Below are positions 24,102 to 36,480 of a stretch of DNA of 64,000 nt, in pieces (position 1 is the first letter of the stretch; every line of letters begins with the position of its first letter). The notes below the pieces were generated by a model. The model saw only the letters and a list, made by a program, of their open reading frames with translations. It had not been told where the DNA came from and made no database searches. The position numbers were made by a program, and so were the translations under genes. The stretch is from Linnemannia elongata. Its lineage: Eukaryota; Mortierellomycota; Mortierellomycetes; Mortierellales; Mortierellaceae. The DNA lies in the NCBI GenBank assembly GCA_036320915.1, contig JAXBDG010000003.1, positions 2,542,001-2,606,000 of the forward strand. The letters run 5' to 3'.

Positions 24102-24576
24102 AAGAACACAATGTCGAAGAAGCGAGCCCAATTGCAATCATCCCGTAATCATACCATTTACACTTGCATGTATGTACCATAGAATAAAAAAAAGCCTTCT
24201 CGTCTCTTTTTATCTTTCTCTCCTCTTATATGACAACTGCTTTTGAGTGTCCGTTTCTCTCTTTTTTCAATGTGTTGGTTATCAAAGAAGTGCAGTAAAA
24301 GAATCAAGACAGCTGGTTAGCAAAGAAGAGTAACGAAAGAACCAAGAGAGAGAAGTCTAGGCCGCTCAGCCTTTCTCAATACTCTGGTCGTGTACTTCGT
24401 CCTAGCGCTGATTGTCCCTGAAGTTTAGTCGATCGATTCGCAGTCACAATGTAAACAATAAAACCGGCTTCATTCCTCTCTTGCCCCTTTCGCTTCTCTT
24501 ACTTACTCACTCGGAGGCCAAACCTACATTCTTCTTTACATTCTTCTCTCCTCTCCGTACCCTCACACATACAACA
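24102..24576. other. Permease 3' region and uL4m promoter
   Basis: Contains an AATAAA at 24183-24188 downstream of the permease stop, a likely polyadenylation signal, and a pyrimidine-rich leader before the next ATG. No gene is seen. Confidence 0.5.
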
Positions 24577-26058
24577 ATGGCTTCCCTCCTCAAAGTCATC
24601 CGCCCCGGATTCATCACCCAGCCTTCGGTAAATAATAACTTACTGCAGAGCAGGATTCACACACAACAATCAGGCGACACATTCACCCACTCGGAGTTCC
24701 AGCAGGAATCAGACACGGAGACATGTTCCTGAGCAAACAACCGGCAATAAAACAACGGTCAGACACTAAAGCAAAACGATGAGCTACAGCATCCACCGAC
24801 GAGACATATTATGTCCCAGGCACACTCTCAACCGGTGCAAGGAAGCATGAGGATACCAACATCAAATCCTTGGACTGTTTCCGCTCTCTTTTCATTCACA
24901 CTTCTTTCGACTCGCGTCTATGATCACCTCGTTTTCTCACACTCTTGTCGCATTTGCTTTTACTTTCTCTCGTCAACTCTTCTAGGCTGCATTGAAGGCA
25001 TTCGGTAAGTTACTTCCCTTTGTCGGCACTAGCTTCATGGTGACCACAGGTGTCTATCAGGAACCCTCTACCAAGGAAGACTGTATCCGCAAGATGGACA
25101 TGATACGACACAGACATTTAAACGTCCCTATTCTCTAACCAACACCTTCAATTGCTTTGCACCTACTAGCCACCTCCCGTTTCTCAACATTCACAGCACC
25201 CTGCGCCGAGGCGATCGATACACCATCAACATCTACACTCACATCATCCACCACAGTACCATCATCAACATCATCACAACACGAGGAGGAGCCTCTCAGC
25301 AGCTTCCATACACCCCTTCAGGCCTGGATCCGGGACTTTAAGACCAATGAGCCCAAGGACTTGATTCAATTGCAGCGTAAGGTCTTTGGCGCCCCCCTCC
25401 GCAAGGATATCTTGCACCGTGTTGTTGTCTGGCAGAGAGATGCTGAGCGTCAGGGAACTCAGTCAACAAAGTCTCGTGGAGAAGTCAGTGGAACCACCAG
25501 GAAGGCTGCCCCCCAGAAGGGTCGCGGTGCTGCCCGTGTCGGTTCCCTCCGCACCCCCCAGCGTCGTGGAGGTACGTTATACTGCTACTTCTTCTTGTTT
25601 GTGAGAATTAAGGACACTTTGCACCAAATCCTCGGCATTTTTATTGTCTGTGTTTAACACCTTCAACTCTGATACGATCTGGTTGAATAGGTGGATTGGC
25701 GTTTGGACCTAAGCCTAGAGACCACTCTAGCGAGCTGCCCCGCAAGGTTCAGGATATGGGTCTCCGCATTGCGCTCTCGACCAAGTTTGCACAGGACCAG
25801 CTCGTGATTGTTGACGATTTGTCGTTGGATTCACACAAGACTCGACAGTTTGAGGCGATCCAGCGTCGTCATGGATGGGATTCTGTTTTGGTCGTTGCCC
25901 ATGCCGAGAACCAGAATTTGTGGCGTGCAACATCCAACTTGCAGCAGGTCGATGTCGCAGTCATGCAGGAGGCTGATGTCCTGAGGCTGCTGAAGCGTCA
26001 GATGGTTGTTATTGACCGTCAGTCCGTCCGCTACCTCGAGAAGAAGTTGAAGATCTAA
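24577..26058 (+). CDS. Mitochondrial large-subunit ribosomal protein uL4m
   Basis: Four exons (24577-24627, 24986-25004, 25170-25571, 25691-26058) give 279 aa. The second exon is only 19 nt. The first residues (MASLLKVIRPGFITQPS) and the Ser/Thr-rich stretch that follows fit a mitochondrial targeting region. The uL4 fold follows: WIRDFKTNEPKDLIQLQRKV, FGAPLRKDILHRVVVWQRD, the basic loop KGRGAARVGSLRTPQRRGGG that lines the exit tunnel in uL4 proteins, GPKPRDHSSELPRKV, MGLRIALSTKF and an EKKLKI end. It is a core protein of the mitoribosome large subunit. Length is usual for fungal L4m. It converges on the methyltransferase-like gene downstream. Confidence 0.9.
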
Positions 26059-26479
26059 AGCTGGGGAGGGCAATATTCACAAGCAAGGAGCAGGATATGT
26101 TCCGAGAGAGGATAATTTGGGGCAGGAGCTAGAAGTATGCTAGCGCGGGAGGACCAGCAGGAGAAGAACTACTGCTGGACACTATTATCGATTCATTTTC
26201 ATAGATTTTATCATCATTTCATGTGCAAATAACACAATTTTACCATTCAACATACACGCGCAAGCAGGGTTGGCACAATACAAGTGGCGCTATCAATAAT
26301 GTAGATCGTGAGGAATTTATTCTTCGTGATGAAGAAAAAAAAAGAAACAAAAGAAGAGGTATAATAGGTGTTGCTGTTGAAGATTCTATGCAGTTGGTTG
26401 TTGTGTTGTTGAAAACAGGCCGAGATTCGAGGCTGGTGGAGCAATCCAGGAAGGCTCCAGGAAAGAAATTGCTACCAAT
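26059..26479. other. Convergent intergenic region
   Basis: Shared 3' region between uL4m and the minus-strand methyltransferase-like gene. It holds A/T-rich stretches suitable for polyadenylation on both strands and no gene. Confidence 0.4.
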
Positions 26480-27498
26480 TTACACAATGAAGGGGATGAA
26501 CCTCCAGCGTTGGCTAGCATAAGTCTTCCATTCAGACCCAAAATGCTGCGACAACATCTTCTCTTCTCCTTGGACTCTATAAAACGTCAATCCGTAGCAG
26601 ATCAACAGCCCTCCAAGGCTGACCAAGAGTCCGGGGACGGGGAGGGGCATCAAAGGCTTGACAATGTCAGTCCAGTAACCCTCGTAGGCGAGCGAGAAGA
26701 TGTAGGGGATTCCGGTGAGCATTAGACCGGTGTAGGAGGGATGGAGGAGGTACTTGTAAGGTCCGTCTTGGACCAGACGGTGGTTTGGACGGATGGTCAG
26801 GGAGTACTATGGTTGTTGTTTTTTGGAGGGAGAGAGGGAGAGAATATGTGGGTTAGGAGGGAAGAATTGATAAAAAGGGTGTCCTTTTGTAAGGCAGATG
26901 GTTGCTTGTTCATTTCCGAATGAGCTTTGTGCTCGTTTATTCCATTGGAATCGTCCCTGGTGTTCCTGCAGTTGTTAACTCATTCTTCTTTGCTCGCCCT
27001 TGTTTTCACAATGCCCACGCCATTTTAATCCTTTGCAGCCTTTTGTCGACCCTTGGTATGTCCAATTCGTCTGTGCTCTTTTGTATATCGGCTGGGAGAG
27101 AGTAGTCGGTGACTTCATCCTTGCTCTTTCCTACTCAAGTGCTCCTTGCCGTCACAAGTAATAAAAAAGAAGAGACTTACAGTAAAGAAGCGATCCAGAG
27201 TCCTGAAGCTCCAACTCCTCAACAAATATCCCAACACCCCCGAAAACGTTGTCAACACCTGCCAAGTTTTCAATTCTCCCGAAATGACCCCCCTCGACAT
27301 CAACAAGATATGTAACGCCGCCGCGATGATGGCAGCGGATTCTCCGAAACGGGGCATAAGTTTGATCATGAAGAAGGAGAACAATCCTTCGTCCTTGACT
27401 TTGTCGGCCTTTTCTTTTGTGGTGGACGAAGCTGGGGGCCTGATGGAGAGGATTGTGAAGAGGGTGTGGAGGGTGATGCAGGTTGCTTTTGCCAACAT
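26480..27498 (-). CDS. Isoprenylcysteine carboxyl methyltransferase-like membrane protein
   Basis: Two exons on the minus strand (27498-27181 and 26806-26480) give 214 aa. The intron is 374 bp, with GTAAGT donor and TAG acceptor, phase 0. Several hydrophobic helices are visible (SAAIIAAALHILLM, LPVPGLLVSLGGLLICYGL). The C-terminal half carries the family signature: RPNHRLVQDGPYKYLLHPSY, then YRVQGEEKMLSQHFGSEW, then RFIPFI. Members use S-adenosylmethionine to methylate the C-terminal prenylcysteine of proteins such as Ras and mating pheromones at the ER. Related small methyltransferases share the motif, so the substrate is uncertain. It is slightly shorter than yeast Ste14. Confidence 0.8.
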
Positions 27499-28447
27499 TT
27501 TTTTTTTATCTCTTGTTGTCTTTTGTGGTTGTTGTGTGGGTTGGTGTTGGTGGTTGGTGGACGGTTGTTATTGTGTCTGTGTGAGTTGACTTGGTGCTTG
27601 TTGCCGTCGTTGTTGATTGTCTGCTTAGTTGGTTGTTTGCCTGTGTTGCTGATGAACGAATGTAGAGAAGCTGAATGAGGAATGAGAAATGAAAGAAAAA
27701 GAGAGATGTCTCGAGCATTTATAGGGTTTGTTTCTCTCTATCGCCTTCTTGGCAGCCAAGAAAGAAACGCCTACCACCCAATCGGTCACGCACTCATTCA
27801 CGCACAATGACAAAGAAGCCCTTTTCAAAGGAAGAGGGAACCGAGTCGGACGGTCGATGCCCTCAAACTATTACAACGATGTCATCCAACATCTTTCCTC
27901 TTTTTTTTGTCCTTCCGTCTCTCCCACTAAACATGCCAGACAACAACAATCAGCAAACAGCATTACCCGCCCCTTGTTGTTGTTATTCCATTCTCCGCTC
28001 CTTTCTTTCCCCTTCTCGCTCCACTTTGTTCTTGCACACCCCACGAAATAGACTCTCGGCTCAGCCGAGCCTTTTGCTCAAAAATGGGGATGGCACACAT
28101 GAAGACAATGACAATAACAACGACTTGAGCCCGCTCTGGGTGTTATGATCCCAGTCCCAGCCGCCTGGTCAACGTTTATCTTTTTTTTTTCTTTGTGCGC
28201 CCATCCCATCCGAGTAAGGCTCTCTCGTATATTCTTATTCGCTCGGCCCCTTGCCACCTTGTTGTCATGAAGAAGACGTGGAGAGGACAGATGAACGCAC
28301 ATCCCTCGTGCGAAAAAATGTTTGGTGCATATGCCTCAACCGAACATAGTCAAAGACAACAACTTTAATAAACCTGTTTTCCCTCGATATGTCCTTCGCA
28401 TCATTCATGTCTCCATTACATGGTCTTACTAAGCCAAGAGAAGCACA
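27499..28447. other. Intergenic region, no clear gene
   Basis: Promoter side of the methyltransferase-like gene. Overlapping open frames on both strands (for example around 27728-28148) are low in complexity and mutually exclusive. Nothing is called. Confidence 0.4.
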
Positions 28448-29616
28448 ATGGTTGAATCGCTGTATCTATTTGGAGCAGGCACCCTAACAGAGAAGGAAGC
28501 TATTCGCTTTTTGTAAGGATTGTTCCGTTCCATTGTCCCCCTCTGTTTGTCTGTGCGCATGTTTGTGCATGTGGACACTCACACCCTCGCTCTTCCCTCC
28601 CACTAGTGCCCCTTTCTTGCTCCACCTCGGTTGACAACCACCCCTTGCCTACGCACGCTGATAATCCACACTATACCCCTCCTTTGGTGCCTGTCGAACG
28701 TAACCCAGATCAGTTATTGATTTTGATCAGTCGCTCCGCTCAAAATCAGGGTGATCTTTTTATTTTACTGGTGCACCGCGTCGTTCGTCGTCCGAAGCGA
28801 GATGCACCTCTTGCATGCGTGATAGGAAGAGTTGTATCACAGAGCCTTGGCACAAGCAAGACATCCAAGGGTCTGCTGCCCCGGGAGACCCATTTTCGTC
28901 CTCATGTCCGAAACATAACTACCACGTTTGGATAGGGCCAGTAAATAAGGGATATGTTCGATCGCCCTTCTATGATGTTGATAATTCGTAGCTGTGAAAA
29001 TAACAAGGAGGAGCCAAGGTCGAGTCTCTATTGTTGGCGAGACTGGTTTCTTAATGAGAGCCAGTCAGCTTGGTAGCGCTAGATGACGGAGCAACACTTT
29101 GTTCTAACGACCACTTCTTCCCTCCTTCGTTGTCCCAGCTCCAAGGACATGGGCAGAAAAGTCAGGAGTGTAGTAAATGCAAAAAGAAATGCTTCCGACT
29201 AATGCACTTCCAGGCTGGGCTGTCGGAACAAAGAGAGCTCTTTTGTTCGAGTCGTCAAAAGGTGAAGGTGAAAACCAAGGATGAATAAGGGCGATGGAAG
29301 CGTGAATGTGAAGGACAACTAGAGCCAGAATCTTTTTAATGTAGTCGAAGGCCTGATAATCGATAAAAAGTGATGAGTGGGATGAGATTCATCCATTTGT
29401 GAATAGCTTCTTGATTTTGCTATGTATGTCGAAAGGTGGTGTGAGTGGGTCAGAGACATTTTGATTTCCGACAGGACACTTTCCTAGGCTAATCACAAAG
29501 AGCCTTATGGATTTTTTTCGCCCATCTCTACCGATGATGCCAAGACCATTGACGAGTACAAATACGGCGTGATACCCCTTGTGGTATGGACTTATCTCAG
29601 CGAGGTAGCAAGATGA
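28448..29616 (+). pseudogene. Scattered coding scraps, possibly a decayed effector-like gene
   Basis: A 22-codon start (MVESLYLFGAGTLTEKEAIR) is followed at once by a GTAAGG donor-like site. A frame at 28606-28935 (SDQLLILISRSAQ-like) and a short piece near 29520-29613 (SPISTDDAKTIDEYK) follow. The last piece loosely recalls the ubiquitin-like N-terminal region of Crinkler-type proteins, but the match is short and not convincing. No continuous gene can be built. Confidence 0.2.
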
Positions 29617-31889
29617 CTGCCAATGAGATACTCGCAGTCATTAACACTCTTCATGTCACCAACATATCTACGTGGTGCTGGAAGGAAGTGGTTCATGCCT
29701 TTTGATGAGTCTTTTTTTGTGTATGTAATTTTCTGTAGTGTAGTTTTCAGGCGCACTTCAGGTCTGAGACTGATCTTCTAGCGTGGAGGAAAGGCGAAAT
29801 CGGCCCATCAACGATCATTGAAACGAAAAACGATTATATGTCTTGATGATCTAATCAACACAATCTTTTGGCTAGCTGGGTTATCTTAAGACAGTTATAT
29901 AAAGGTTCTCTGTGGGTGGGTATATCGATAAATGTTGACCAATAAAACGCGCTTTCTTCATGAAGAGGATAAGGAAAGAAAGAAATCGAAAAGGGAGGGG
30001 AGTTGAGCCAGTTCGTTTTTTTCCTTTTCCAGTGCGCGAATACGCGGGAAAATGATTAAACATGAAAAAGCATTCGTCACTGATCAAATATCTATTGTTG
30101 CGGGCATACCTAATATGATTGCAATGGTACCTCCACACTTTTCCTTGTCTCCACCACCCCTAAAGCGCATATCAACCTCTCAGCCTCAGTTAGATCCGTC
30201 AGCAACAAGAGCTACAAAAGACGTAAGTTAGGGAGGGATTTACCTTTTTTTCCCCTAAACCTACATCGGAGAATCGATGAATAAAGTGGTATCATTGCTT
30301 TATCTGTACTGATTCCTGCATGCTGATAAGGCTGAGAGATAGTTGTGGGTTAATATAAACGCGCGAACGCGAAGGTGAAGGGAGGAAAAGATCGTCCTTG
30401 TTGATGTGCACGTGCCATGGGAGGTATAAAAGTCGTTTTCTCGCGAAAACTTTTGTTTTCTTTTTCTTTTTCTTTTTCTTCACTCCTCTTTGGCCCCTCT
30501 TCTTGGCACCAGCTCTACCTTTTGGACCCCGCTCCCTGGCTATGGGACACCTGGTAAGATAACCAACTCCCTTCTCTTCCTTTTCCTTGCTTCCTGAGTA
30601 AGCAGAGAAACGACTAAAGGTGTGCGTGTGTGCGTACGCTTGTCGTTGTATCTCCTTTGCCACGGCGTTTTTTTGGAGGTCACTGCTTCGCTCCTCCTTC
30701 ACCTATCCTTGGGTCCTTCCTATTGTTTGCGAGGGTGTGTGTTTGCTTTTGTTTTCTTGTTCCTTGTTTATTCCCTCTCCGTGTTTCTGAGTGTGTGTGT
30801 CTTGAGTCCGCGTTTCTTTGTTCGTTCCTTTACACAACTATACGACCCGCCTCCTTCTTTATTAAGTGAGGTCCCCATCCATGGTTACGTTATTATCACA
30901 CTGATCAAAATTGATCAAAAACACATACAGACAAATTGGGTCGCGTGTACTTTGTACTGATCATCAGTGGTTTTTGATTATTGTCATCCGTATTATTATA
31001 GTGATGTGATGTGTGAGGGTGCTGCGAGGGACTGACCCCCTCCTCACCCTGAGACTTGAATCTACCGAGATAAATGGGTGTGAGTCGAGTCGAGATTCTC
31101 CTCCTCACACCCGACTCTACCGCTTTGGACCCTGTTCCCTGGCTATGGGACGTCTGGTACGATGACACTTCCCTTCCGTCCCCTTCCTTCCCCTTCCTTC
31201 CCCCTCCTCTCCCTCTCCCTTCCCTCTCCCTTCCCCTTTAAGCAACACGAAAAGAAAAGAGGGTGCACGTGCGTGTCCATGTTCCACTCTTCCCCTCCCC
31301 ATTTTCCTAGCTTCGCCCCCTTTCTTTGTTTTTTTCTCTGTGGGGAGTGCGTGTCCGCGTTGTTGTTGTTGCTTCGTTCCCTTTCATTTCCTTCTCTCTT
31401 CTTTCCCCCTCACTCTGCTTCCCCACACTCTCTCGCCTTCTTCGCGTTGAATTGATCGCCATTGATTACATCATTTCAAGCTGATTAGTGATCAGCCATG
31501 AATATTCAGGAACATCTGCACACAATTTTGGTGGCGCATGCCTTTTAGCTAATCACAAAATTTCCTTGTCTTCATATATATCAATTTAGTGACAAGGAGG
31601 TGCCAAGACGGGGTCAAGAGGAGTCAATACCCCCCTCCCCCTCATACCTAAGTGTCCTTGGGGGGCGTCTGGCCCTCCCAGCTCTGGCATACGCTGTTGG
31701 AGGAAGACGTTATGGGGGTGCTAATCATATTTTTTTAGGATGGGGTCGCGGGCTAATATGGGCTTCTGAGGGCTACTACGGCAATCTGAGGGATCACTAT
31801 GGCATCGCGGGTTACTGTTGGGTCGAGGGATAAATTTGTGTTGTATGGGGACGCGGGTTCAATTAACCCATCATAATACTCAAACTGAG
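29617..31889. other. Gene-poor region with a duplicated 55-bp motif
   Basis: CT-rich and T-rich tracts dominate. A block of about 55 bp with the core CCTGGCTATGGGAC occurs at 30513-30568 and again, about 600 bp later, at 31114-31170. Similar CT-rich and GTGCGTG segments follow each copy, so this is an old partial tandem duplication. No gene was recognised. Confidence 0.45.
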
Positions 31890-31907
31890 GTTTGAGGCAG
31901 TCTCCAC

Positions 31908-32235
31908 AATCGGTCTTTCTTTGTTGGAGTGGTACCGAGGCAACTGAGGGCACAAAACGTTGCGGATGATGAAATTTGGTTCAAGTCTAATGGCACTTGC
32001 TCCAAGTCTGACGCATCTTCTTCCACTATCGGCTTTTCTTTGTTGGAATAATTGGCATAACTGAGGGTACAATACGTTGCGAATGATGAAACTTGCTCCA
32101 AGTAATGACACTTGCTCCAAGTAATGACACTTGCTCCAAGTCTGACGCACCTTCTTCCACTATCGGCTTTTCTTTGTTGGAATAATTGGCACGACTGAGG
32201 GATCAAAACGTTGCGAATGATAAAACTTGTTTGAG
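31908..32235. repeat. Minisatellite with 119-134-bp units
   Basis: Units at 31908-32026, 32027-32160 and a partial one from 32161 share TATCGGCTTTTCTTTGTTGG, an ACTGAGGG block, the AACGTTGCGAATGATGAAAC block and CTTCTTCCAC. The second unit has grown by extra ACTTGCTCCAAGTAATGAC copies (about 20 bp each). It lies just before the monooxygenase array. No coding or regulatory role is evident. Confidence 0.85.
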
Positions 32236-33193
32236 TTTGATGTACGTGGGGGTTTCAATTGTCTTGTAAAAGACTTAGAAGGAACGGCGACCTGAACTAT
32301 GGTTGAGAAACGCATCATGTGAGCCTTCTCTTTTCATGCATAGTTTTCTCGAGGCGTGATGAAATCGCTCCAGATCTGTCAACTCTATTTGTCTTGGACT
32401 GGTGTAGATTTTAAGTCAACGCCCCTTCATCGCATATGTTCCTGGTTGGGAGGAAAGTAATGACTATAGCTATTACTCATGGGGATATATGAGAAAGAGG
32501 GGTTATCAACATGCCAGGCCATGCAAAATAGAGGACCTTATTTGTTGTTTCTACTGCGTGTGAAAATAGTCATTCGTCTGGTGTGCGGACATAGAAAGGT
32601 AAGGGCAACAGCAAAAAAAATCAAACGGAAAAACCAATTAACAACGGCATGTATTTGAAGGTCGCACAGACATGCGCTGTATGTGATCGGAAAGAAGGCT
32701 AGTGTGTACAAGGAGGCAAATGCTCACAATTCGGTAAAATTCGATACTTCCTTGTACTGGGGAAACAGAGAATGAGACCCTTTTCTACAGGGGAATCAGA
32801 AGGGAATAAGGCGAATGAATCCAGTTTTCTCTCTTAATCCCAATTTTACTCTCCCTTGGAGGATTCTATGAGCATATTGCTCTATCTACTTCGGAGGCTC
32901 CTCCGACACATGCGTCCAACGTTATTGAGAAATTGCGCATGGGACCCTTGAAAAGAAAAAAATGAAGAAAATGCTCAATCACAGAGACCTTGAGAAGGCA
33001 CCGTTGCACAAGCAAACAAAGACGGGAGAGCTATCGACCAAGTAATATTTGCCGTCAAGATCGGAGAGAAATAAAATAAGAGGCCTCCCTTTCACGTCGC
33101 ATCTCTCCTCATCTGAATCTCATCTTATTCCTTCATCATCTCAACACGATTCCGCTTTCGCTTCTCATCATTCCCCATCTCGACTCACCCATC
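32236..33193. promoter_or_regulatory. Upstream region of monooxygenase gene 1, duplicated before gene 2
   Basis: The last 300 bp or so (for example GAAGAAAATGCTCAATCACA at about 32961) reappear with modest divergence before gene 2 (about 36239). The duplication unit therefore included promoter and gene. No TATA box stands out. Confidence 0.5.
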
Positions 33194-35228
33194 ATGTCCA
33201 ACAACCACATGCCAACGGTTCTTATTGTTGGAGCAGGTCTTGGAGGCCTTTCGCTCGGCGCCCTCCTCGAGAAATCGAATATCCCATACGTTATTTTTGA
33301 GCGCGCCGCCTTGGTTAAACCCTTGGGTAGGTAACATTTCAGTGTTCGTCCATGACTTACATGTAGTAATGGACACATATATCCTTTTTTAAAGGGGTAT
33401 TAGCACTGCTACTAACCAATCACTTTCACATTACATTATCGCAGGATCGGCAATGTCCATCGGCTCCACACTGCTTCCTATCTTCCAACAGATGGGAATC
33501 TATGGTGAGATCGTCGCCACTGGCAAGTACGTAACTCATATACACAGCCACAGGGAGTCGTTAGAACCATACAGACCCCTGGACTACAGAGCCGTTGAAG
33601 AATAGTAAGTTCGTGTATTCTTTGCTGATTCTAATCGATAACCTTAGTTCTGAAATATGGTCAAACTTTAACGCTGTTCATTCACATGTTTTCTTGTTAG
33701 TACTGGGTATGGCCAGTACATTATTGCTCGCCCCGATTACTACAATATCATGCTAAAGCAAGTTCCGGCCCACAAAGTCCACTTCGGTCATCGCGTTTTG
33801 AACATCACCGAGGAAGATGACAAGGTCACCGTTCACCTTTCCAATTACCAAACTTACAAGGGCGACATCATTGTTGGCGCAGACGGAGCCCATAGCGCAG
33901 TTCGTCAGCACATGTACGAGCAATTGAAGGCTAAGGGCCTTCTTCCGAAAGAAGATCAGGAGGACCTCCCCTTCAGCTCAACCTGTCTCGTCGGACAGAC
34001 AAAGGTTCTCGACCCCAAGGAGTTCCCTATCGTCGACAAGCCTCATTGCCAGTTTCTCGGCTTCCTTGGAGAGGAGAAGCCATATACTGTATGTCGACGT
34101 TTGTCAATCTTATTCAACGAAAACAACGGGATGAAAACGACGACAATATTAACCTATGATATTGTGTCTACATCGAAATCTAGTGGTGTGTGATGAGTAC
34201 CACCCAGAAAACGCTCTGTTGGATGGTCATCCAAAATCTTTCAAAAAAAACGACGAAGGAGGCCATGGAGCAGCGTTCCCGCAACAGTAAGAACTCAGGC
34301 GAGTGGGGAGCAGCTCAAGCCCAAACTATGTGCGACGAGACCCGGAATTTTGTTCTCCATCTTGGCGACGGGAAGACGTGGACTATGGGCGACCTCTACG
34401 ATTTGACACCCAAGGATTTGATCTCCAAGGTCATGCTCGAGGAGAAGGTCTTCAAGACTTGGCATCACGGCCGCTGTGTGCTTATGGGTGATGGTAGGTG
34501 ATAATATGCCGTGATCCTTACATGCCGCTGCTTTAACACAACTGTGGACTAATCATTCATAACATTCTCCTGAAACGTTTATCTATAGCTTGCCATAAGC
34601 TCAACCCTGCCGGAGGACATGGTAAGTTGATCATCATGTCCGATTCTTTTGAATATCCAAATCTACCATCCAAATGATCTTATTTACCTTCACCACTTGT
34701 TTTCATTCAATAGGTGCTGTGACGGCGATGCATGATGCGATTACTCTGGCCAACCTGATTTATGCTATGCCAACAAAGACATCGGACGAAATCAATACGA
34801 TCTTTGAAGATTACCAGAAGGAACGGTACCCCGCTGTGATGGAAGCATTCAAGGGCAGTCAGATCATGGCCAAGTCCATAGAAAAGAGTATCACAGGCGC
34901 TCTCGTCCTCTTCTTCATGACGCGCATGCCCATGTGGTTATGGAGACTATCGGTACGTCTTGATATCTTGTTTAGAGTGCTTGCTGGCTGCACTTGTGGA
35001 ATTTTGCAATTGACATGCAATTAACATCTCCCTCCTCCTTTTCCTTGTTCTTTGCTATTGACAAAAAAAAAGTTGAAGAAGATGGTGCAGTACCGACCTC
35101 AAGCTGGGTTCCTGCCAAATATCCCATTACAGGGCAGCGTGGTTCCGATCGTGTCACCGAGTGAACAAAAGGCCAGGGCTCTCTTTGAGAATCAACAACA
35201 GCAGGAGCAGCAAGCAGCGTTGATCTAA
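33194..35228 (+). CDS. FAD-dependent monooxygenase, tandem copy 1
   Basis: Seven exons (33194-33326, 33445-33604, 33701-34088, 34184-34493, 34589-34621, 34714-34952, 35073-35228) give 472 aa. It is a group A flavoprotein hydroxylase fold (FAD_binding_3 type). The GAGLGG dinucleotide loop is at 13-18, the GADGAHSAVR DG motif at 157-166, and the flavin-phosphate motif GDACHKLNPAGGHGA starts at 329. Enzymes of this group use NAD(P)H and O2 to hydroxylate or epoxidise small aromatic or terpenoid substrates; the substrate here is unknown. A hydrophobic stretch at about 401-421 (ITGALVLFFMTRMPMWLW) may tie it to a membrane. The tail is Gln-rich. This copy has His where the other four copies have Tyr after GADGA. 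The apparent TAG after GAA at 33603 spans the exon end and is removed by splicing. Confidence 0.92.
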
Positions 35229-36480
35229 CGATGTACGAGAAGAATCACAACTGCAACGCCTAGTAACACCTTTCTCCACCTAATTAATTAAACGCCTGCT
35301 TTTGTGCAATCGGGAGACAACGCTAGTGTTTTTTGTAAACTTCAAGCTGCTTTAGTGATGGGTGTTGTTTACTGTGTACTGGAGGTACCGATGTAAGATT
35401 ATGTGTGTTCGCTGTGTGTAATTGAGCGAGCTAGAGCGATTAAAGATTAGAGGGAAGGAAGGGAATGAACAGCCAAAAGGAGTGGATAGGAAGAAAAGGG
35501 ATTGCTCCTCAGTACATATGCAGGACACATACCAACACTTTGACAGAAGGGAAGTGCTCACGTGCCTAGATGGAAAGTTCCAGAGGGACCAGGTGAGAAT
35601 TATGCAGAGGCACGCCGTGTAGTGCCATTACCTTTCTACTTTGTCACCCTTTTCTGGAGAGTTTCGAAGTCTGTTGCCCATTCACTTCTTTACCTCAGTT
35701 TGAAGTATGTCGTTTGGTCCTCAATTGTCATAAAAACCCAGCCGAGAGTCCATCGCCCCATTGCACATATAGAAAAAGGGGAACAGCGGTTATTGCGATG
35801 CATAAAGAAGAAAGAAAGGGAGAGCAGAGGACAGTGCATGTTCTCACACATAGAGAGGAAGACAGACAATCCACCAAACACTGTCGGCGTAAAAACAACG
35901 GAAACCAATTGCAACGGTATTTGCAGCATTTGAACGCCGCACAGACATGTTTGTGTGCGGTTGGAAAAGAAGGCTAGTGTGCATGAACAGACAAGGAGGC
36001 AAATGTTCACACGTTGATACATACTTTTGAAATTTCATATCTTCATCGTTATGCCCTTTTTCTAAAGGGTCGGTAACTAGATGAAAGAGATTCCACTCTT
36101 TTCCTTTGCTCGATCCCAATTGTACTTTTCCTTGGAGGATTCTTTGAGTATACTACTCTAACAATCGCAAAAGGTTCTCCGACACATGCGTCCAACGTTA
36201 TTGAAAAATTATGCATGGGACCCATGAAAAAAAGAGTGAAGAAAATGCTCAATCACAGAGGGCTTTAGAAGGCACTGTTGCACAAACAAATGAAGTCGGG
36301 AGAGCCATCGACCTACTGGTGTTTGCCATGGACGACAGAGAGAGAGAGAGTGGGAAAAAAATAAAAAAAAACACCTTTCCCCTCATGTCCATCTCTACTC
36401 ACCTGAATCTCATCTTCCTTCTTCATCTCTACTCGATTCCACATTCCCTTGTCATCATCCCCCATTTCGATTCACCCGTC
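35229..36480. other. Intergenic region between monooxygenase copies 1 and 2
   Basis: Carries a 3' flank (GCCTAGTAACACCT) and a mid-spacer block (GGACCAGGTGAGAATTATGC at about 35587) that recur between copies 2 and 3. It also carries the duplicated promoter block shared with gene 1. No gene is seen. Confidence 0.5.

Noticed and set aside
33600..33606. Apparent TAG stop in monooxygenase copy 1
   Set aside because: The exon ends after TA at 33604 with a GTAAGT donor, and the next exon supplies T, giving Tyr. The other copies have Phe at the same splice site.
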